NCBI GenBank assembly: GCA_905178155.1
Contig: CAJINV010000004.1
Span: forward strand, 1,661,034-1,725,033
DNA from: Amoebophrya sp. A120
Lineage: Eukaryota > Sar > Dinophyceae > Syndiniales > Amoebophryaceae
Direction: 5' to 3'
Length of the DNA stretch: 64,000 nt
In this document: positions 53,301 to 62,300 of the stretch, piece by piece
How the letters are laid out: every line of letters starts with the position of its first letter
Position numbering within the stretch: position 1 is the stretch's first letter
Made by a program: the position numbers and the translations under genes
The notes under the pieces: model-generated
The model's input: the letters and a program-made list of their open reading frames with translations, nothing else
The model's database searches: none
Told to the model about the DNA's origin: nothing

Positions 53301-56300
53301 TCGCCCCTTGGCCGCACGGTGTCCGGGAAGCGCCTACAGCTGGCCCCTAGGCCATGACGCGGGGACCGAGTCCCCGCGCTGGCCTAGGGCCTTCGCCCCG
53401 TGGCCGCACGGTGTCCGGGAGCGAAGCGCTTACAGCTGGCCCCTAGGCCATGACGCGGGGACCGAGTCCCCGCGCTGGCCTAGGGCTTTCGCCCCTTGGC
53501 CGCACGGTGTCCGGGAAGCGCTCAAAGCTGGCCCCGAGGCCATGACGCGGGGACCGAGTCCCCGCGCTGGCCTAGGGCTTTCGCCCCTTGGCCGCACGGC
53601 GTCCGGGACGGAAATGGTCACAGCTGGCACCTAGGTCATGGCGCGGGGACATAGTCCCCGCGGTGACCTAGGGCTTTCGATCGCCCCTTCGCCGCACGGT
53701 CTCGCGTGACTGACAGACTGGGCTTCGGGTCCAAACCCGGCATGACAAAGTCCGAAAGGTTGGCCGGGGTGTGTCCGAAAGTCTGCCCGGGGTGTGTCCG
53801 AAAGTCTGCCCGGGGTGTGTCCGAAAGTCTGCCCGGGGTGTGTCCGGGGTGTGTCTGGGGTATGTTCGGACTTTTTGCCTGGGGTATGTTCGGGGGTCTG
53901 TCTGGGGTATGTCTGGGGTTTGTCTGGGGTGTGTCTGGGGTATGTTTATACCCCACCTGTTGGCTTTTCGGCATAAAATTGTAGTCCGCCCGTGATTGAG
54001 GAGCATTTGCATACCCCTGACACACCCCCGAACATACCCCCGAACATACCCCTCGCATGCATTTTTGACCAGCTGCTGCAGTTTAGATAGTAATCCGTCT
54101 GGCATGACAGCAAAAATCTGTCATGCGCAGATAGTACGTGAAAACGCCCCTTAATGGACCCTACGATGCATGCCAAGCATGACAAACGCAATCATCTTGC
54201 ATGTTGCGCATCACAAATTTACACTAGCAGCGTTTTTTTCTTGGATACACCGGTTGCTACGGGCGGTTGGTGCCGGACGACCGGTTTGACACCTTTTTGC
54301 TCACTTCCTGCCGATATCAACTGCAAAAATCCCTGGATGTCTGGAAGAGTCGGGGCTTCTCATGCACATTTTGCATGACCCGTGAGGTCTGTGATGCTGG
54401 GGCTAGCATCCATTACAGATTTTTTGAGAGCGTCTTGATGCTAATTACGCATTAGAAATGTTGCCCTCTCTGCGTGCCAAGAGCTGACTCCTCTTGCTGC
54501 TCATGCAACACAGACATTTTTAGAATCCGCAGACAGCATTACAAGTTCCACTCTTCCAGACCCAGGCACTTTTTCAATCCATAGCCGACGCGCCCTGCCG
54601 AAGACGCAGGTGTGCCTGACCAAACTGGAACACGGGCAGTACTGTCGCGCACCCATGATCTACACGGGCAAAGCCCGGACGCCGGCGGAGTGCGCGCTGC
54701 ACATCCGGAAACAGGGGAGTAAGTTCGTGTACGGAGATTTCGGGCCGTATGGCGTTCTCAAATGTCATATTTTCAACTGTTAAGTACATGATTTGTCATG
54801 CAAAAACAAAATCACATATCAGAATCGACACGATCAAGCTGCTTCGCATGACAGATTCTCGAAGAGCCAAACAGGTTGAGAATCTGCGCCAAATCTGTCA
54901 TGCAAGACGCGCAAGATCACCCCTTTGACTTTTGCCATTCTTGCATTACAAATTCATGTAACAGTTGTTCTTGTAGCATTTGAGAACGCCATAGGCCGGA
55001 CGCCGGAGGTTGTTACGAACTGTTCGACGACGGCGGTGAAGGGGTTTTGACGTCATTGTCCACAAGAACCACATTATTCGGTGGAGGTGGTGTTGTATCC
55101 AGGAAAAACACCCAGCGGCCCCATCCAATTTGTCATGCAAAACATGCATAAACTCCTGCGTTTGATGTCATGCAGAAAATGGATGGGGATCATGGGTGTT
55201 TTTTCATGGATAGGGTACTAGCACAAATTCCTACTCCGCGTCTCTCTTCGACGAGCCGGATGAATTCGCGGACTCTTCGTGCACTCTAGGCTTAGCTATC
55301 CTGTGCAAAAGTATCGTACCCGTATTGCAGGCATGCATTACAACTTTTTTTCTCAAGGTAAATCTGCATTACAAATTTTATTTCTCATGCTGAGGAATGC
55401 GATACTTTTGCAGTTCATATTGGCGCTAGACGTACATTACGACATGTACCGGGTATCAGACTGTGTAGGCATGCAGATCAAATCACCATGTAGAGCTCAT
55501 GACACGCTGCAAACACGATGCAAATCCCACCTGAAATCCACGATCTGAAATCACATCCAAGAGCGAAGAGCGATGCAAATCGAGAGATGATGATGTGATG
55601 ATGATGATGAACTTGTTCCTTTCCCCAATGCAACAGTAACGTGGACATACTAGCAGTAGGGTGCACACCGCCCTACATGGTGGTTAGTGTGTTCTAACAA
55701 TCTTGAGCCCTGTGCTTAGAGAGCTAAACCCCCCGGGTTTAGTTATAATTTTTTTGTTTATCCCCTTGAGTTTTACACTTGGACGCGCCTAGTTTTAGAC
55801 TTTGAAAAATTTCGAAAAACTAGGAACCACAAACATGGCCACCGGCAACGAGAAGGATCCCCCGCCGAAGATGGCCACGAAGTTGGAGGCGGCGGAAGAT
55901 TGGGCGCGCTGGAGTTTTGACCTCTTCCGCATCTTGGAAGGGTACCCGCGCAACCCGCCCCCGACCTCCACCGCCGTCGGCGCCTCCTCTTCTTCCTCCG
56001 CCCCGTCCTCGGGAGCTGGTACAGCCTGGAAGGATTGGGCCGAACTTTATGCGGATTACCGGAAGGATATCGCTAGCGGCACGGATATCCCGACCGCCTT
56101 GGCGAAAATCGAAACCGCTCCCAGTTGGAACAGCTGGACCGCGAAACCGCTCGCCGCCATGATTTCGCAAAGTTGTGGACCGGACCCCCACCAAATTTTG
56201 CGCGCGATCACCGGCCCGCAGCCTACGCACCTGCTTCGCATGGTTTGGGCGCTCGAAAATAAGTACGCCAGTCAGAAGATGGCCACCCGCTTCGCTGCTG

Positions 56301-59300
56301 TCGTGGAACTTATCCGCATGCGGATGAACCCCGGCGAGTTTGCGGACGAATACGCTAACCGCGTGCGCGCTGTCTTCCGCGAGAAGCTTGGCGGAAAAAT
56401 TTTGCTGCCTGAGTTCTTAGCCGGCTGCATTTTGTCCGGACTTCCCGACAACTTCGCCCCGACCGTTGCCACGCTCATGGCCAACGAGGTGACCGACGCC
56501 GACCGCATCACCACCACCCTCCGCGAGTTCCAGCGCGTTGCCGGCGAAACCAAGACCGAAGACAGCAAGGCCAACAGCGCCAAGGTTGTCGCCTTGGAGA
56601 AGAGCCAGGAAAAATTGCGGAAGGAGTTGGCAAGCGTTAAGGCGATCGCCAACAAAGGCAAAGGCAAAACGCAGAAGCCGGAGGACACCCAGAAGGCTAA
56701 GCGCTGCCAATTTTGCCGGCACAAGGGCCACGACGTGAGCGAGTGCCGCAAGAAGAAGGCCGCCGACGCGAAGAAGACCGCGAGCGGAACCCCGCCCGGC
56801 ACCGGTAAGAACAAGAAGGCAGGAGCGAACTGCGCGCGCGTTTTCCCGCTGCAGGTCACCGCCGAGGACGAAACCACCAACAAGCGCCCGCGCGCCCGGT
56901 CGGGTTCTTTGTCTTCTGTTGCCTCCCTGCTCTCCTCCTCGGAATCCCAGGAGCAGACGACCGCGAGCAACACCAAGAAGGCAAACACCAACAGCGCCGC
57001 CGCTGTTGTCGTCCACACCGCCGAAAAGAAGACCGCGACCGCCCCCGTCCAGCTTCCGGAGCTGAATGGGATCACCAACGGCGTCACGGTGGGAAAGAAG
57101 AAAAACACGCCTTGGGGCTTGTCGGATACCCTGCCCATGTTTGTGCGCGAGCACGAGCATCGGATGGCCACCGATGAGAACTATGCGAGAAAGGCGGTCG
57201 AGTTGCCTTACACTCTTGCAGGAGAAAAGGCGGAACAAGTTCGAAAGTTCTACGAAACGCGTCAACCACAGCAAAACAAGAACAGTGTGAACCAGGGATA
57301 CTGCGAGCGTGCTCCGCTCGGTGTGCGTTCTCCGCACCTAAAAACAGTCAATTTTTACTTGGCCAGTGTTCTGCTCGCTCTGCTTCTGTCGGTTTTGTGG
57401 TTCTTCGTGTTTGTGTGTTTTACGTTTTTGAACTGCCCCACCCTCGTGATTGGAAGTCCAATCTACCGATTTACATCGTGTCTTGCGAAAGCTGCGACGC
57501 AAATCTGGAATCTTTTCGGTCCCTGCCCCCCCAAGATTTTGAAGAAATTCGGAATCTCACTCCCCCGGAATTCTTTCAAGAAATTGAATCCCAGGAGGTT
57601 GCTACGACTTCCCTCGTATGCCGCCGGTTGTGCCGCGTATACGAGTCTTCCGAACGTCCTTAACTCCTCCAGGCACGCGCGCGCGCACTTCGTGCAGCAG
57701 CCGAAAGCCAAGGATGGACTTCGAGTTTTGAAAGTCATCACGGACAGTGGTGCTACCCACCACATGTTCCCGCATGAGTCAATGTTTGAGAGCTTTACAG
57801 GAGAAACCGTGAGTCTCACAACAGCTGACGGCGAATGCTCAGAGCCTGCGAAAATCGGAATTCTCAAGCCCAATAACTTGGGTGCCCGGGTTGCGTTGTA
57901 CCACCCTGCGTTGCAGGTTTGCCTGCTTTCTGTCGAAACGATGGCGCAGGATGGTGGATCGTACTACCACGCGAAAGAAGAACGATGGATCCAGGATGCC
58001 TCGGGCTATCGCCACACGGTCAAAATACGCCAAAAGCTTCCTTGCGTGGGTTTCTACCTCTTGGAAGGCGAGGCGTTGGCGAACGTGATTGGAAACCAGA
58101 ACTCCTGCTCCGCCTTGCGGTTACACCAAAGGCTTGGGCATTTAGGAGTTCAAGGCATCAAGGTTCATTGCCCTGACTGCGCTGTTTCTAAGTCCTATGG
58201 TTCTCAACAGCATCGAAAGGTCCGCCCCGCGACCTATCTCCACAAGGAGTGGATGGACCAAGTTGAGACGGATTTCTTCTCCGGAGGATTACCCGCTTCC
58301 ATGGATGGGAACACAATCTGCATTACGCTCCGGGACTCAGCCACAGACTGGCTCGAACCTTGGGGCATTACAGACAAAGCGCAATGTGGCAAGGTCCTTC
58401 GGGACTTTGCGACACAGGTCGGGGTCCCCAAGGTCGCTCGTTGTGACAATGAGCCCGTGCTCAAAGGCATGGAAGGACCATGGAAAGAAGCCTGTCGGGA
58501 AATCAATTGCGTCGCTGGCCACAGCGTTCCACGAGAGCCGCAAGGCAATGGGAACGTGGAGCGCTGGCACAGAACCCTTGGGGACGGTCTTCGGGCCAAC
58601 CTTCAAGGAGTAGATCCCCGGCTCTGGGATTGGTGTGCGCGCTACGTTGCGTATGTCAAGAACCGAGTGCAGCGGAAAACCAAGTTCCCCGCCCCTTTCT
58701 ACAAGCGTTTTGGTCGTCAGGCTGATGTCAAACACCTTCGCCGCTTTGGGTGCGTTGCGTACGTTCGCAAGCACATTCCAAGCGACAAAGCCGAGAGCAC
58801 GAAGTTGGTTGACCGCTATGAAAAGGGAATCTTCCTCGGATACTCCAGGGAGTCAAGCTCGTACGTGGTAGGTGTTTTCCACCATGATGCACGCGCAAAG
58901 AGCGGCCAGAGATGGACGACAGTCGAATCTCGGTCGGTCAAGTTCGACGAGGACACGTTAGTGCCCAACGTCAACGCCCTTCGGAAACCGGATAAAGAAC
59001 CGTCGCAGAGGCAAGCCCCAAACGCCGACGATTCCGCTGGAGCAGTGAGAAGCGATTCCGATCGCCTTCGCGCCGCGCTTGAGGAAGTCGAAAAGCGTTG
59101 GAAGCAAACTTCTGAGGGGGTTGAAGAACCGGCTCTGAAACGGAGAAAAACGGAGTCGCCCCCCCCGGCGCCGGAAACGGCCCAGGGCGGAGACAAAGAA
59201 AACGAGTCTGCCGGAAGTCCCACCGACGGCGACGGCCGTGGTGCGGCGCCCGCAGATGGTCCCGCGCAGGAAGGAGGAAACTCAGCTCCTGTCGCCCCAC

Positions 59301-62300
59301 AAGTTGCGCCCCAGGTAGCGCCGCCGGACGTTTCAAAGTTGATCGATGACGACCTCAACCCCTACACGTTAGTGGAAAAAGACGGCGTCACCATCAAGAA
59401 AAGAAACCGTCGCGGACGGCCCAAGGGCCTCACTCGCGCACAATGCCCCCACTGGCGTAAGCCCGGTCGGAAGCCCAAGCAGCCAACAGCTTCGGACCTT
59501 GTGCAGCCCCTTCGAGATCAGCCCCAGGGCAATGGCGCAAAAGCAATTTTTGAAAATGAAGTCGCTAGTGCGTTTGTTGCTTCTCGAGTTTTTGATCAAG
59601 AGAAGGATGGCGAGGCGATTTGTTGGACAGTACAAGTCACCAGGGTGGAGGCGTTTACAGGACCAGACGCCGCCAAATGGCTGGAAGCTGATACGCTAGA
59701 GCGTACACAGCTAGAAGCACTTAAGTGCTGGAGGCCGTTACAAGATGGCGAATTCGGTAAGGACGACGAGATCATCCCGGCCGTTGTGATTTACACTCGC
59801 AAACGGTGCGGAAGATTCAAGGCCCGCCTTGTTGCACTCGGAAACCGCCAGACGAAAGTCATGCGCGCCGAAGTGTTCTCCCCGACCGTTTCCCATGCCG
59901 CGACCCGCACCCTGCTGGTTGATGCCGCCGCTTCGGCTAAGTTCGTTGAACAATTCGACATCTCGAATGCGTTCATCCGTTCTGCCTTAGACGAATCGGA
60001 TAGAGTCTTTGTTCGCTTACCCAAACACTGGAGCACGGATCCCCGTGGCGACAAAGTCAGACTTTTGAAATCCTTATACGGACTCAAAATCGCGCCACGC
60101 AAGTGGTATGATACGTATGCCGCGTATCTTCTGGAAGACGGCTGGAAACGCTGCCCCCAGGAACCCGGACTATTCAAGAAGAATGGGCTGACGCTGGCCA
60201 TCTACGTTGATGACTCTCTCATCTCGGGCGAGAATTTCGACGAGGTGTCCGCCGCCTGCGCCCGTATCCTTGGTAAGTTCGAAGGCAAACTTATCCCCGC
60301 AGAGAAAGAAGGCTCTTTCGATGTTCGGGATATCCTTGGCGTTCGTATGCGTTACGATCGGCAACGGAAGACCTTGCGTCTTGATTTGGAGAAAGCCATC
60401 AAGAAGCTTGCGGAAAAGTTCAAAATCGACGCTGGAAAGCCACTTTCCACGCCGTGCGTTTACACCGACTTTGATGAAGGAAAGCCGCTGCCGGATTATC
60501 CGCTGCGTAGCCTCATCGGGGGACTGCAGTACATTGCAACCATGGCCCGCCCAGATTGCATGTTCGCAGTGAACAGGGTCGCACGAGCTCAAGTCAAGCC
60601 TACAGCTTCTGTCGTGACAGCGGCAAAGCGCGTAGTCAGGTACTTGCTGCAGACTTCCCATGTCGTTCTAGAGTACACACCGGAACGGGAGCGGGAATTT
60701 CGCAAGCAATATACTGAAGTGCTTGAGGAGCAGAATTCCAAACAGTCCCTCCCGGATTTTGTAGGATTCAGCGATGCAGATTTTGCTGGGTGTTCCGTCA
60801 CCCTCCGCAGCAGCAGTGGAAGCATTCTCTTTTTCAGGGGCATGCCCATCGCTTGGTCTAGCAAGCGCCAGACACTTCGCGCATACTCAACATGCGAGAG
60901 CGAGTACATTGCCCTCTTCGACACGTTGAAGCTATCGCAGGCTCAGGGGTATCTGGAGTGGCTCGATGAAAATCAGTCTCTTCCCGGTATTCTCTTTGTG
61001 GACAACAAATCTGCAATCGAAGTTGCGCGCTCGGAGTTACCAACCAAGAAGACGAAACACTTCTTGCTCCGTTTTCATGAAGTCAAGGATCACGTCGAAA
61101 ACATCGCGCACGTACCCACCGGCGTGAACAAGGCTGATCCCTTGACCAAACCAATGGGAAATCCTTTGCTGTGTTTCCACGCGTGCGCCCACCCATCTAT
61201 TGACTTAGATGATAGCAAGATAGGTCTGCCGGCTGTCTACGCCGCTTCGGTTTTCGAATCGTAGTCCGTCTTCCGCGTGTCACACTCGAAGGCTGCACAT
61301 GCCTGCGGAATTGTGTAGGATTCTAGTGCCCGTCTGATTTTCCTTCATCCGCGCCCAAAACTTCGACAAGTTTCTGAGGGGGGGAGGTTTTTCATCAGTT
61401 TCGTGGTTCTTCTTTGTGCCGTAGCCATGAGAGATTGCTTGTCGGTCTCGTCGTGAGTGAGCCAAAGACGCTAGATTTATGTTTGCATTTGGAGCGAACC
61501 ATCATCGTAGCATCGGGATTCAGTGGATTTATGCATCACGGTGTCGCTTTCTAGGATTTTGCAATGCCTATTTTCTATACTTCTGTGACTATCCACTACA
61601 CCAATATCGTTCCATCCTGTCACTAGGGGGAATGTAGGCAAGTGAATAGTCATGAGGGGGAATGTAGGCATGCAGATCAAATCACCATGTAGAGCTCATG
61701 ACACGCTGCAAACACGATGCAAATCCCACCTGAAATCCACGATCTGAAATCACATCCAAGAGCGAAGAGCGATGCAAATCGAGAGATGATGATGTGATGA
61801 TGATGATGAACTTGTTCCTTTCCCCAATGCAACAGTAACGTGGATGCTAGAACTTGTAGGTTGTCTACCGGCCTACATGGTAGTTTTAGTGTTCTAACAG
61901 ACTGCGAATTCGAATCCAAGTATCGAAGGAAAAAAGAAAACCATACACAATCGTATCTATCAGTCTGCTCCATTTTTTTTTTTTGGAAAACGAAATAAAC
62001 GTCACCAGTTCTTGCATGCAGTAGGTACTACACATCACAGCATGGTGGAAGATTGATCCGTCAACATGCACGGCAACTGTCTTCCTGTAGCTCTTGCCAA
62101 ACGAGGACCTGCAAAATGGTGTTTGACTGATTGTGATTAGTGATCATGTTTGTCTTTTTTCTCACCTCCATACCAGCGTGATTTCTTTCGCCTGGAACAC
62201 TTTTTGCTGGCTGGTTTTCGTCTTGCTTTTCGGAATTCCGTTGTGGTTGTTCCTGTTTTGCTGCTTCCTGTTTTGTATGAAATGTAAAAATGTCTGGGTC

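Larger units (their letters stand above)
52006..54247. mobile_element. F3 introner enlarged to 2.2 kb by satellite DNA, TSD CACCG
   Basis: TATCAAAGAAAAAAACTTTG to GCGTTTTTTTCTTGGATA; CACCG on both sides (52001-52005, 54248-54252). The normal F3 body is split near 52060 and resumes near 54090. The interior holds a satellite of about 93 bp and GGGGTATGTC-type repeats. Confidence 0.9.
55464..61899 (+). mobile_element. Full-length Ty1/copia LTR retrotransposon inserted in an exon
   Basis: The LTRs are 55464-55699 and 61663-61899, both TGTAGGCATG...TTCTAACA. The 5-bp target duplication GACTG is at 55459-55463 and 61900-61904. A polypurine tract (GAGGGGGAA) directly precedes the 3' LTR. One intact polyprotein frame lies between. 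The target is coding sequence of the secreted/membrane protein gene, between its short exon at 55425 and the introner at 61921. Confidence 0.95.

Noticed and set aside
52169-53640. Repeated ORFs with the peptide pattern SYSWPLGHDAGTESPRW
   Set aside because: Direct translation of the hairpin satellite inside an introner; frames shift with unit length and there is no independent start.
55802-55834. Upstream start for the copia polyprotein at 55802
   Set aside because: That codon is TTG; the first ATG in good context is at 55835.
56272-57337. Minus-strand frames of about 300 codons in the copia Gag region
   Set aside because: Codon-bias shadows of the Gag-Pol frame, with no conserved motif.
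61415-61440. Dinoflagellate spliced-leader-like CCGTAGCCAT
   Set aside because: Only about ten bases match the leader as I remember it, and the position is in the copia 3' region.
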